Part shown: positions 1 through 7,254 of the stretch, piece after piece
Numbering within the stretch: position 1 is the first letter of the stretch
Layout: the number at the start of each line of letters is the position of its first letter
Assembly (NCBI GenBank): GCA_910586825.1
Contig: CAJUJF010000019.1
Span: 1-33,104 of the forward strand
Origin: an uncultured Christensenellaceae bacterium
GTDB taxonomy: Bacteria > Bacillota > Clostridia > Christensenellales > Borkfalkiaceae
Direction of reading: 5' to 3'
DNA length: 33,104 nucleotides
Translations under genes and position numbers: made by a program
The notes under the pieces: model-generated
The model's database searches: none
The model's input: the letters and a program-made list of their open reading frames with translations, nothing else
What the model was told of the DNA's origin: nothing

Positions 1-12
1 GGGTAATAAAAA

Positions 13-41
13 ATAGGCTTGCTTTTGAATTGCAAACCTAT
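13..41 (-). terminator. Terminator-like hairpin at the left edge
   Basis: ATAGG/CCTAT plus TTGC/GCAA arms form a nine-pair stem with one internal mismatch and a nine-base loop. On the minus strand the stem is followed by TTTTT and ATTA, so it would stop leftward transcription. No leftward gene lies between it and the DeoR gene. It could therefore be an attenuator in the leader of a leftward unit starting near position 135, or the back of a bidirectional terminator for a gene left of the window. Confidence 0.45.
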
Positions 42-134
42 CTTATAACAACATTCCCCGCGCAATCGAATAACTTCTGCGCACGAATTTCCCGATCCGA
101 GAGCCGCGCGTTTTCTCCCCGCGCCGCGGTTTGC

Positions 135-149
135 TGTAAAATATTAACA
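135..149. promoter_or_regulatory. Candidate operator box, distal copy
   Basis: TGTAAAATATTAACA is the exact reverse complement of the box at 238-252 that overlaps the -10 of the DeoR gene. An exact 15-base inverted pair upstream of a regulator gene suggests two operators for that regulator. In minus-strand orientation the same TAATAT core could be the -10 of a weak leftward promoter (TTCATT, 17-base spacer). That use is inference. Confidence 0.5.
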
Positions 150-217
150 TTTTCGATCAACTTAATGAACGTTTTTGAAAAATAGTTTCCGAATCGTAAA
201 TTATCCGTAAAATATAC

Positions 218-252
218 TTGCAGTTTTTTGCGTTTTGTGTTAATATTTTACA
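218..252 (+). promoter_or_regulatory. Promoter and overlapping operator of the DeoR gene
   Basis: TTGCAG at 218-223, a 17-base spacer and TAATAT at 241-246 form a sigma-A type promoter. The 15-base box TGTTAATATTTTACA (238-252) covers the -10, so a protein bound there would block transcription. This is the expected geometry for autorepression by the regulator encoded next. Confidence 0.65.
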
Positions 253-278
253 CGTAGAATTATATGGGAGGCTCTGCT

Positions 279-1037
279 ATGAAACGGGAGCGGATTGAAG
301 AAATCGCAGAATTGTTGGACAAACGCGGAAAGCTGACGCTGGAACAGCTCGACGGGTTCTTTCCCAACGTATCGCAAATGACTTTGCGGAGAGACTTATT
401 CCAGCTGGAACAGCAAGGACGCATCATTCGGGTGCGCGGCGGCGCGATGTCGGTAAAAGAGGTGCAGAAAGTTTCGGGAGAACCGTACACCAAAAAATCG
501 ACGATCCATACCGACGAAAAAATCAAGATCGCGCAAAAAGCGGCGAGCCTGATCGACGAGAACTGTTCGCTTTTCATCGACGGCGGCACGACGGCGATGT
601 ATCTTGCCAAAGAAATGCCCGACATGAACGTGCACGTGTTCACGAACGGGCTTGCGGTAGCCATCGAGCTGTCGCAAAAGAAGAACGTACACGTTACGAT
701 GATCGGCGGACAGGTGATGAAAGACAACCTTTCCACCGCCTCGCCCGTTGCCAAGAGTTATTTCGACAACACGAACTTCGAACTCGCGATCATCTCTTCG
801 ACGGCGTTCACCCCCGAATACGGATTCTCGTGCGCTTCGCAAATCGAAGCCGACCTGCTGAAAATGACGCGCATGAAAGCGAAGTCGCTCTACATGATGC
901 TCGACAGTTCGAAAATCGGCAAAATCATGCCCTACACGTTCGCGAAGATCGAAGACATCGACGTGCTGATTACCGACGACGATTTTCCCGCGGAACTCAA
1001 AGCGGTGTTCAATCAGAAAAACATCGTCGTCATGTAA
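279..1037 (+). CDS. DeoR/GlpR-family transcriptional regulator
   Basis: A 252-aa regulator of the DeoR family, which usually represses sugar or sugar-phosphate catabolic operons and is released by a phosphorylated sugar. The N-terminal ~55 residues form the winged helix-turn-helix, with MTLRRDL as recognition helix and RIIRVRGGA as wing. The rest matches the DeoR sensor (DeoRC) domain, with the FIDGGTTAMYLAK phosphosugar-loop motif near residue 105. The ATG at 279 is chosen because GGGAGG (266-271) lies 7 bases upstream; an ATG at 264 overlaps that ribosome binding site. The two 15-base boxes upstream suggest autoregulation and perhaps control of a leftward unit beyond the window. The effector cannot be read from sequence. 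Confidence 0.9.
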   Translation: MKRERIEEIAELLDKRGKLTLEQLDGFFPNVSQMTLRRDLFQLEQQGRIIRVRGGAMSVKEVQKVSGEPYTKKSTIHTDEKIKIAQKAASLIDENCSLFIDGGTTAMYLAKEMPDMNVHVFTNGLAVAIELSQKKNVHVTMIGGQVMKDNLSTASPVAKSYFDNTNFELAIISSTAFTPEYGFSCASQIEADLLKMTRMKAKSLYMMLDSSKIGKIMPYTFAKIEDIDVLITDDDFPAELKAVFNQKNIVVM

Positions 1038-1062
1038 CGCAAACAAACACATATCAATAACT

Positions 1063-1092
1063 AAGCGCGGTTCCGATTTCGGAACCGCGCTT
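1063..1092. terminator. Bidirectional terminator between deoR-type gene and hppA
   Basis: A 13-bp perfect stem (AAGCGCGGTTCCG and its complement) with an ATTT loop. It is followed by TTTT on the plus strand and preceded by AA on the minus side. It lies between two convergent genes and probably serves both. Confidence 0.8.
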
Positions 1093-1111
1093 TTGTTACC
1101 GCTTTGCGGGA

Positions 1112-3328
1112 TTATGCGAAAATACCTTCGAGATGCAATGCGGAGAGCAAGTTGAAATCTTTGAACACGACCACGCACACGAGAGAGATCGTACTCATGA
1201 TCTTGATAAGGATATCCAAAGAGGGGCCGACCGTATCTTTCAACGGGTCGCCGACGGTATCCCCCACGATCGCCGCGTCGTGTTCGGGAGTGCCTTTTCC
1301 GCTTCCTTCCACGCCGCCCGATTCGATATACTTCTTCGCGTTATCCCACGCGCCGCCCGCATTACCCGTATAGATCGCGAGCATGATCGCGGAAAGCGTC
1401 GCGCCGATCAGGATCCCGCCGACGAACCCCGCGCCGAAGATGAATCCGCATACGACGGGGATCGCGATCGCGACGATCGAGGGAACGACCATCTGTTTGA
1501 GCGCGCCCTGCGAAGAAATGGTAACGCATTTCGTGGAATCGGGGTCCTCTTCGCCGGTCAGGATCTTCGGATTTTCGTTGAACTGGCGGCGCACTTCTTC
1601 CACCATTTTCCGCGCCGCTTTCGCGACCGCGTTGATCAGCATGCCGCTGAACAGGAAGGGGATCGCCGCGCCGACGATCGCGCCGACGATGATGTCGCCG
1701 CGAATGATATTGAGCGAAAGCAAACCGTCGAGGAAGAACTGATCCGCCGCCGCATACAGGTAACTGGACATCATCGACATCGTGGCAAGCGCCGCCGAAC
1801 CGATCGCGAAGCCCTTGCCGATCGCCGCCGTGGTGTTGCCCACGCTGTCGAGCTTATCGGTGATCGCGCGCACCTCTTCGTCCAGCCCGCTCATTTCCGC
1901 AATTCCGCCCGCGTTGTCCGAGATCGGCCCGTACGTGTCTACGGAAACGGTCGCCGCGACGAAAGAGAGCATTCCCATCGCGCCGCAACCGACGCAGAAC
2001 ATGCCGCCGATCGCATAGCAGGCGAAAATCGCTATCCCGAGCACCACGACGGGAAGCATCGTGGAAATCATCCCCGTCGCCATTCCCTGCGTGATCGTGA
2101 GCGCGGGCCCTTCTTTGCTCGCGTGCGCGATATTTTTGGTGGGTTTATAATCGTAGCTGGTGTAATATTCGGAAATAATGCCGATCACGATCCCCGCGAC
2201 GATTCCGACCGCCGCCGCAACCCACGGCGAAATGGGTCCGAGATTCAGCTTCGCCGCTTTCAGCGCGTCGGCGGTTTCGCCGTTGAACAGGAAGATCGAA
2301 AGCAGACAGCCGCCCACGAGCGTGACGCCCGCCGAAATCCAGGTCGCAAGGTTGAGTTCGGTGTGCGGGTTGTCCGAAAGCTTCGGTTTGAGCAGGGGAT
2401 AGGAAATCCCGATCACGCAGCCGATCAGTCCGATTCCCGCGAACAGAATGGGGAAAAGGATCATCTTCTGCAACAGGCTCGCGCCGATCATCGCGGACGC
2501 GTTCGCCGTATTCACGAACAGTTCGATCGCGAGAATGATCGTCGCCATGATCGAGCCGACGAAACTTTCGAGAAGGTCCGCGCCCAAGCCCGCGACGTCG
2601 CCCACGTTGTCGCCCACGTTGTCCGCAATGGTTGCGGGGTTGCGGGGGTCGTCTTCGGGAATATGCGCTTCCGTTTTTCCCACGAGGTCCGCGCCCATAT
2701 CCGCCGCCTTGGTATAAATCCCGCCGCCGACGCGGTTGAACAGCGCGATGATCGAACAGCCGAGCGCATAGCCCGACAGAATGATCGAAAGGTTATACGG
2801 CTGTTTGGTAATGAAATTGGTATGCGTCACGACGGTCCCCGCCTCGGTGAGTTTGAGCATGCCGCCCGCCCAGCCGAAACAGCAATAGACGATGATCGCG
2901 CCCAAAAGCGCAAAGCCCGCGACGCAAAGCCCCATGACCGAGCCGCCGCGGAAGGCGACTTTCAAAGTCTTGCCCGTGCTGCGCGTTTCGTTCGCCGCAT
3001 TGGTGACGCGCACGTTCGCGTACGTTGCGATCTTCATGCCGACGTAACCCGCCGTCGCGGACATCGCCGCGCCGATCACGAACGCAATACCCGCTTCCCA
3101 AGCGATCAGAAGCGCAAGCACCACGGCGACCGCGGCGCCGATGATCGCAACGATCTTGTACTCGTATGCGATAAACGCGCCCGCCCCTTCGCGGATCTTC
3201 GCCGCAATGTGCTGCATGCGCTCGTTCCCCTCTTTCAGCTTTTTCGTGAGGTAGAAATTGAGCGCCGCATACCCCAATCCGAGAACCACCGCAAACATGA
3301 CGATGATGGTAAGTAAATTGAGATCCAT
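1112..3328 (-). CDS. hppA: Membrane-bound ion-pumping pyrophosphatase
   Basis: A 738-aa multi-spanning integral membrane protein that hydrolyses pyrophosphate and pumps H+ or Na+ across the cytoplasmic membrane. It has the family PPi-binding signatures: AADMGADLVGK around residue 208, DNVGDNVGD around 236-244, and a C-terminal GGAWDNAKKYIE with the conserved acidic/lysine cluster. GNTTAA (residues 497-502) has alanine where K+-independent enzymes have lysine, which marks the K+-dependent class; whether it pumps H+, Na+ or both cannot be settled here. The length is typical. A good AAGGAG site precedes the ATG. It is monocistronic, with its own promoter at 3362-3390 and a terminator at 1063-1092. 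The role would be to save energy from biosynthetic PPi in an anaerobe (inference). Confidence 0.96.
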   Translation of the reverse strand: MDLNLLTIIVMFAVVLGLGYAALNFYLTKKLKEGNERMQHIAAKIREGAGAFIAYEYKIVAIIGAAVAVVLALLIAWEAGIAFVIGAAMSATAGYVGMKIATYANVRVTNAANETRSTGKTLKVAFRGGSVMGLCVAGFALLGAIIVYCCFGWAGGMLKLTEAGTVVTHTNFITKQPYNLSIILSGYALGCSIIALFNRVGGGIYTKAADMGADLVGKTEAHIPEDDPRNPATIADNVGDNVGDVAGLGADLLESFVGSIMATIILAIELFVNTANASAMIGASLLQKMILFPILFAGIGLIGCVIGISYPLLKPKLSDNPHTELNLATWISAGVTLVGGCLLSIFLFNGETADALKAAKLNLGPISPWVAAAVGIVAGIVIGIISEYYTSYDYKPTKNIAHASKEGPALTITQGMATGMISTMLPVVVLGIAIFACYAIGGMFCVGCGAMGMLSFVAATVSVDTYGPISDNAGGIAEMSGLDEEVRAITDKLDSVGNTTAAIGKGFAIGSAALATMSMMSSYLYAAADQFFLDGLLSLNIIRGDIIVGAIVGAAIPFLFSGMLINAVAKAARKMVEEVRRQFNENPKILTGEEDPDSTKCVTISSQGALKQMVVPSIVAIAIPVVCGFIFGAGFVGGILIGATLSAIMLAIYTGNAGGAWDNAKKYIESGGVEGSGKGTPEHDAAIVGDTVGDPLKDTVGPSLDILIKIMSTISLVCVVVFKDFNLLSALHLEGIFA

Positions 3329-3361
3329 CCTACGTTACTCCTTAAATTTAACTCTCTGCCC

Positions 3362-3390
3362 ATTATAGCACTTCGGGTCGGGATTGTCTA
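3362..3390 (-). promoter_or_regulatory. hppA promoter
   Basis: On the minus strand TAGACA, a 17-base spacer and TATAAT. The -10 is a consensus match and the -35 has one mismatch. Predicted start is about 3355, giving a leader of roughly 27 bases with an AAGGAG site. Confidence 0.75.
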
Positions 3391-3439
3391 CAACGATTCC
3401 GTAATTTTTCGTAATTTTTTGACGAAAAACCGCCCGCCG

Positions 3440-3652
3440 TCAATATTCCGACAACCCCAAAATATAATCGGCGGTCACGTCCAGCGTCTTGCACAGCTTT
3501 GCGAACGTATCCAGCGCGGGAAAAATATCCTCACACATATACTTGGAAACCGTTTGCGGAGAAACCCCGATTTGCGCCGCGATCGCTTTCTGCGAGAACC
3601 CGCTTCGCGAAATACATTCGCGCAACCTCTTTTGGATATCTTTTAACTGCAT
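3440..3652 (-). CDS. Small Xre-family (Cro/CI-type) regulator
   Basis: A 70-aa protein that is almost entirely one Xre helix-turn-helix domain: KAIAAQIGVSPQTVSKYM gives helices 2 and 3, and the end DYILGLSEY is common in the family. It has no second domain, so it probably acts as a dimer like Cro. The ATG at 3652 is chosen because the domain begins directly after it and AGGGTG lies upstream; longer in-frame starts would add an unrelated tail. Upstream are a perfect inverted repeat (TATCGCA-N5-TGCGATA) and an imperfect second copy that overlaps a strong divergent promoter. It therefore likely represses itself and the divergent RNA. Confidence 0.85.
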   Translation of the reverse strand: MQLKDIQKRLRECISRSGFSQKAIAAQIGVSPQTVSKYMCEDIFPALDTFAKLCKTLDVTADYILGLSEY

Positions 3653-3695
3653 GTTTTTCACCCTTTTTCCGATGATTGCCTTCGGGCGCAAAAAA

Positions 3696-3714
3696 TATCG
3701 CATAATGTGCGATA
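3696..3714. promoter_or_regulatory. Xre-type operator, perfect inverted repeat
   Basis: TATCGCA, five bases, TGCGATA: perfect 7-bp arms between the regulator and the divergent promoter. A second, degenerate copy (AATCGCA-N5-GGTGATT) lies at 3726-3744, inside the divergent promoter spacer. Paired sites of this size are typical Cro/CI operators; binding is inferred. Confidence 0.6.
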
Positions 3715-3720
3715 TTTTGC

Positions 3721-3750
3721 TTGACAATCGCATATTAGGTGATTTAAAAT
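3721..3750 (+). promoter_or_regulatory. Divergent promoter for the candidate small RNA
   Basis: A consensus TTGACA (3721-3726), an 18-base spacer and TAAAAT (3745-3750). The spacer holds the degenerate Xre operator, so the regulator next door would control it. Predicted start is about 3757. No open reading frame with a ribosome binding site follows before the terminator at 3836-3865. Confidence 0.65.
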
Positions 3751-3756
3751 AATATT

Positions 3757-3865
3757 ACGTTTCCGAAAACGGAAGCCAGTGAACATACATAGGTTTTCTT
3801 TCCCCCCAGATTGAAAAAGAAACGTCGGTTCACGGAAGAACGCGCGGCAACGCGCGTTCTTTTTT
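3757..3865 (+). ncRNA. Candidate structured small RNA with C6 apical loop
   Basis: A non-coding unit of about 109 nt between a strong promoter and a strong terminator. Seen structure: a 5-bp hairpin TTCCG-AAAA-CGGAA at 3761-3774. Next comes an outer stem GTGAAC/GTTCAC (3779-3784 with 3828-3833), extended by CC/GG past a bulged A. It encloses an inner stem of eight pairs with one bulge (3793-3801 with 3816-3823), capped by a loop containing six C residues (3802-3807). The terminator hairpin follows. No usable start codon with a ribosome binding site is present. C-rich loops in Firmicute sRNAs typically pair with G-rich ribosome binding sites, so it may be a translational regulator under Xre control. 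It matches no RNA family I can name. Confidence 0.5.
3836..3865 (+). terminator. Terminator of the candidate small RNA
   Basis: An 11-bp stem (AAGAACGCGCG and complement) with a GCAA tetraloop, followed by a run of T to position 3865. A strong intrinsic terminator on the plus strand, although no protein gene precedes it on that strand. Confidence 0.85.
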
Positions 3866-3872
3866 CGGAAAA

Positions 3873-3903
3873 CCGCGCGCCGATAACAACAATCGGCGCG
3901 CGG
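3873..3903 (-). terminator. Terminator of the arabinan-type operon
   Basis: A 12-bp perfect stem (CCGCGCGCCGAT and complement) with a 7-base loop, followed on the minus strand by TTTT. It lies just after the stop of the last GH43 gene. Confidence 0.8.
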
Positions 3904-3914
3904 CTGTATTTTCG

Positions 3915-5420
3915 TTAGATCCGTTTGACGGTATTCAGATGTAGCGCCGCGCCGCTTTTCGAACCCAGCGCCGTGACGGTAAGCCCCGCCGCGCCGCGGT
4001 GATCCAGCCAGGCGGGCATGACGACGCCGAGATACTCTTCGCCGTCCAACACCATCCGCAGATAATACCCGTCGTGCAAAAGCCAGCTTCCCTTATATTC
4101 GCCCTCGACCGTTCCGTCCGCTTTCAGCAATACCCGTTTCGCCTTGACGGTTTCGAACCGCTGATCGAAGAGAACGGCTTCGAACTTCCCGTCCGAAATC
4201 CCGATCAGCTCCTCTTCGGAAACGGACTGCAATTCTTCGCCCGCATAACGGTTGGCGTTCATCACCAGCCAGCCCGCCTCGTTGAACGCGTACTGACCGA
4301 GATAGAGAAAATGCACGTTGTTCGAAATGCTCGCGCCGCGTTCGATGAAAAAGTTGGTCCGGCAGTGGTACGAAACCAGCCGAACGCCTTTTTCGGTCAC
4401 GAACAGATCGTTGTGCCCGGGGCAGAAGAAATCGACGGGCGCGTCCTCCCAACGGAAGGAGCCGAGCAGTTTGTTACCCGTACCGAGATCCGTCGAACAG
4501 ATCAGGCGGTTGCCGTTCACGTCCACGTACGGACCCTCGGGACGTTCGCTTCTTCCGCAACGGATATTGTAAGAAGAGGAGAGCGAACCGTACGAACAGG
4601 TGAGGTAGTAAAAGTTTTTCTTTGTCCAGACGCCGTTTTCCAAAACCGGCACGTCTTTATGAAAGCGGATCGCGCCGCCTTCGAGGGAACCGGATGCGAG
4701 CTGAACGCCGTAATAATCGGCGAATCCGCACTTGCCCGTTTCCCAGTCGGCGTAAGTCAGCCCGTCTTTGCGCAAGCCCGTTTCGGGATCGAGTTCGATC
4801 AAAAACAAACCCATGCCGAAGGAGCCGTATACGAGAAACATTCTGCCCTCGGCAAACAGCACCTGCGGGTCGATCGCGTTGGGCGTCCGCCACCCTTCGG
4901 GCGACTGCACGAGCAATTCTTCGCATTCGAACCCGCCGGCGGGCGAATCCGACTTCGCCAACCCGATACAGGACTTCGAGCCGCCGAAATACCCCGTGAG
5001 ACAGAAATACAGCCAGAATTTGCCGTCCGATCCCCGCACGCAATGAGGCGCCCAGAGCGAAAAGTTTCCGTCCGTGCGGGTACAGATTCCGCACGGAATC
5101 TTGCGGCGGTCGGTAACGCACCAGTCGTAAGCGGCCTGCAGATTGCCCGCGCCTTTCCCGCCCGCGCCCTTTTTGTATTTCGCGGCGTTGCCTTCGACCG
5201 CGAACGCCGCGCCGAGATATTTCCAATGCAACAGATCGTCGCTTACGCGGATCTGATACCCGCTCGGCGCGCCGAACGTATCGGTGGAATACGCATAGTA
5301 TCGCCCGTCCCATTCAAGCAGCGCGGGGTCGTGCGCACAGCCTTCCTGCCAGGAAGCGCAGTCGGGCGATCGCAACATCAGTCGGTTAAAATGAGGATTT
5401 TTCGGATATTTGAGAGCCAT
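3915..5420 (-). CDS. Cytoplasmic GH43 arabinanase/arabinosidase-like enzyme
   Basis: A 501-aa glycoside hydrolase family 43 protein, a five-bladed propeller fold that mostly cleaves alpha-L-arabinofuranosides or arabinan. Visible catalytic carboxylates: Asp in GCAHDPALL (general base), Asp in NAIDPQVLF (pKa modulator) and Glu in GSLEGGAIRF (acid). The last ~110 residues match the small C-terminal domain found on endo-arabinanases. No signal peptide, so it probably finishes imported oligosaccharides. The ATG at 5420 is preferred; AGGAG lies 14 bases upstream, rather far. A TTG at 5450 overlaps the previous stop codon and is the alternative. It is clearly paralogous to the upstream lipoprotein (shared PGHND, NANRYAGE/NANQYAGE and VMPA blocks). 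Exact linkage specificity is not visible. Confidence 0.88.
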   Translation of the reverse strand: MALKYPKNPHFNRLMLRSPDCASWQEGCAHDPALLEWDGRYYAYSTDTFGAPSGYQIRVSDDLLHWKYLGAAFAVEGNAAKYKKGAGGKGAGNLQAAYDWCVTDRRKIPCGICTRTDGNFSLWAPHCVRGSDGKFWLYFCLTGYFGGSKSCIGLAKSDSPAGGFECEELLVQSPEGWRTPNAIDPQVLFAEGRMFLVYGSFGMGLFLIELDPETGLRKDGLTYADWETGKCGFADYYGVQLASGSLEGGAIRFHKDVPVLENGVWTKKNFYYLTCSYGSLSSSYNIRCGRSERPEGPYVDVNGNRLICSTDLGTGNKLLGSFRWEDAPVDFFCPGHNDLFVTEKGVRLVSYHCRTNFFIERGASISNNVHFLYLGQYAFNEAGWLVMNANRYAGEELQSVSEEELIGISDGKFEAVLFDQRFETVKAKRVLLKADGTVEGEYKGSWLLHDGYYLRMVLDGEEYLGVVMPAWLDHRGAAGLTVTALGSKSGAALHLNTVKRI

Positions 5421-5446
5421 AATCGATTTTCGCGCTCCTGCGCCCG

Positions 5447-7174
5447 TCAATCCTCGAACCGCATGTTCATATAGAGGATCTTGTTTTCCTGCCGTCCGTT
5501 CTCCGCAAAGGTATCGGAAATCGCGGAAACCGTAAGTCCCTTGTTGTCCGTCGTGCCGAACGCCGCGTCGTACCGACGGATATAGGCGGGCATTACCGAA
5601 CCGTAATAAGCAAGTCCGTCGACCGTGAGATAGATATAGTGATCGCCGTAGAGTTTCCAGACGCCGACTTCCGTCTCGCCCTTTTTCACCTTGCCGTCCT
5701 GCGTGAGTTCGCAGTCCTCGGCGTGGTAGATCGTCGCCTTTTCCTCGTACTTCTCGTTGTCGCGCGATTGCAGAACGATCATCGAGAATTTGCCGTCCGT
5801 CTTGGTCAGGAACTCTTCCTGCGAAATCTTTCCGACCTGTTCGCCCGCGTACTGATTGGCGTTGATGACGAGCTGTCCCTTGGAGTTGAAGTCGTAAAGG
5901 CTCGTACGGAGGAAGTGCTCGCCTTCCGCAAACGACGGCTTGTTGTCCTTGCGCCCTTCCCCGACGCGGCTGTGATAGACGATCAGGTTTCTACCGTCCG
6001 TCGTCGTGAGCATGTCGTTGTGTCCGGGGATATAGAAATTGAGATCTTTATCCTTGTGCGGCGTATTGGCCCCGCCTTCGGGACCGCCCTCGCCCTCTTT
6101 GCGCCAGGTCCAGGTGCCGGAGACCTGCAAACCGCTGCTTCCGCGTTCGGAAGTAAACGTGCCGTTCGGGGTATCCGAGGTCCACACGCGCATGTTGTAG
6201 TTGTACGCAAGTGCGCCCCAGCTGCCCATCATATAATACTTGCTCTGCTCTTCCCATTTGGATTCGTCGTATTCCTCGGCGGCGATATCGCCCGCATAAA
6301 CTTTGACGGTGTGATAATTGATCGCAGAACCTTCCGCGTTTACACTGTCGAGCGTTTTGGTTCCCGGCGTTTTCACGTCCGTTCCCGCGGGACGCAAACC
6401 GGTTTTCGCATCCAGCTCCACAACGCCGAATCCGCCGAAATAGGAACCGTAAGAGAGGTACATTTTTCCGTCGGGCGTATAGAACACGCTGGGGTCGATT
6501 TCATTAAGAGCGCCGTCGTTCGGCGCGTCCTGCACGACGATCCCCTCGTATTTGTAGGGGCCTTCGATGCCGGTCGTCGACTTGCACTTGAAGATGACGG
6601 AATGTTGCGAACCGAAAGTGGACGTCCAGCAGGAGTACAACCACCATTCGCCGTTTGCGTCGAGCGACTTGTTCGACGTTGCGGGTACGACGTCGGGCGC
6701 CCAGAGCGTCCAGCAATCGCTGTTCCAGCCGACGAGCGAAGTCATGACGTTGTAAACGGGCTGCAATTCGCCGCGGTTGTTCGCATACATCTGCCGCACG
6801 TCGTCCGCTTTCATCGTCGGCGTAAAGCCGTCGATCGCCACGCCGACGCGTTCCCACTCGTACAGGTTTTCGCTCTTGCGGATCTGTACGCCGAACTGAT
6901 CGTTGTCCGTCGAGAACGCGTAGAACACCGATTTCCCCGCCGCCTTCGCTTCGACAAACACGGGATCGTGCGTGGAATTCTGTCCTTTCCCCGCTTCGGT
7001 CAGAGCATTGCCCGAATAGAGATTGTTGAGATAATCCGCCGTGGGATACACCGCGTCCCCCGTCGGAAGGGGCGGCTTCGGACCGGGATCCGTCGTCCCG
7101 CACGCCGCAAGCGACGCCGCGGAAAGCGCAAACGCCGCAGAGAGCGCGATACAGACCAATTTATTCTTTTTCAT
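5447..7174 (-). CDS. Surface GH43 arabinanase-like lipoprotein
   Basis: A 575-aa secreted GH43 enzyme. The N-terminus MKKNK followed by a hydrophobic stretch and LAAC (Cys 25) is a lipoprotein signal, so the enzyme is anchored to the outer face of the membrane. Catalytic candidates: Asp in STHDPVFV, Asp in NEIDPSVFY and Glu in NAEGSAINYH. A C-terminal arabinanase-type domain carries the NANQYAGE and YYGSVMPAYI motifs. The ATG at 7174 has AGGAGG five bases upstream; longer upstream reading is out of place before the signal peptide. It would cut arabinan or arabinoxylan side chains into oligosaccharides for the ABC transporter encoded just before it. The substrate is inferred from family and context. 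Confidence 0.92.
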   Translation of the reverse strand: MKKNKLVCIALSAAFALSAASLAACGTTDPGPKPPLPTGDAVYPTADYLNNLYSGNALTEAGKGQNSTHDPVFVEAKAAGKSVFYAFSTDNDQFGVQIRKSENLYEWERVGVAIDGFTPTMKADDVRQMYANNRGELQPVYNVMTSLVGWNSDCWTLWAPDVVPATSNKSLDANGEWWLYSCWTSTFGSQHSVIFKCKSTTGIEGPYKYEGIVVQDAPNDGALNEIDPSVFYTPDGKMYLSYGSYFGGFGVVELDAKTGLRPAGTDVKTPGTKTLDSVNAEGSAINYHTVKVYAGDIAAEEYDESKWEEQSKYYMMGSWGALAYNYNMRVWTSDTPNGTFTSERGSSGLQVSGTWTWRKEGEGGPEGGANTPHKDKDLNFYIPGHNDMLTTTDGRNLIVYHSRVGEGRKDNKPSFAEGEHFLRTSLYDFNSKGQLVINANQYAGEQVGKISQEEFLTKTDGKFSMIVLQSRDNEKYEEKATIYHAEDCELTQDGKVKKGETEVGVWKLYGDHYIYLTVDGLAYYGSVMPAYIRRYDAAFGTTDNKGLTVSAISDTFAENGRQENKILYMNMRFED

Positions 7175-7219
7175 AAAATCCTCCTGATGATTGTACTTGT
7201 TGCCGCGGATCCCGCGACG

Positions 7220-7244
7220 AAAAACGGAGCGACGCCGCTCCGTT
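7220..7244 (-). terminator. Intercistronic terminator-like hairpin before the GH43 genes
   Basis: On the minus strand AACGGAGCG, loop GCGT and its 9-bp complement, followed by TTT. It lies between the last permease gene and the GH43 lipoprotein gene. The short U tract suggests partial termination, so the enzymes may be made at a lower level than the transporter. A second short hairpin (CGCGG/CCGCG, 7204-7216) follows. Confidence 0.55.
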
Positions 7245-7254
7245 CCGAATGGGA

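Noticed and set aside
1133..3316. 727-codon frame opposite hppA
   Set aside because: Extreme Arg/Asp/His composition and full overlap with a clear pyrophosphatase gene; shadow frame.
3757..3865. Idea that this RNA is 6S RNA, SRP RNA or the actinobacterial 6C RNA
   Set aside because: Too short for 6S, lacks the SRP apical loop motif, and has one C-rich loop rather than the two of 6C RNA.
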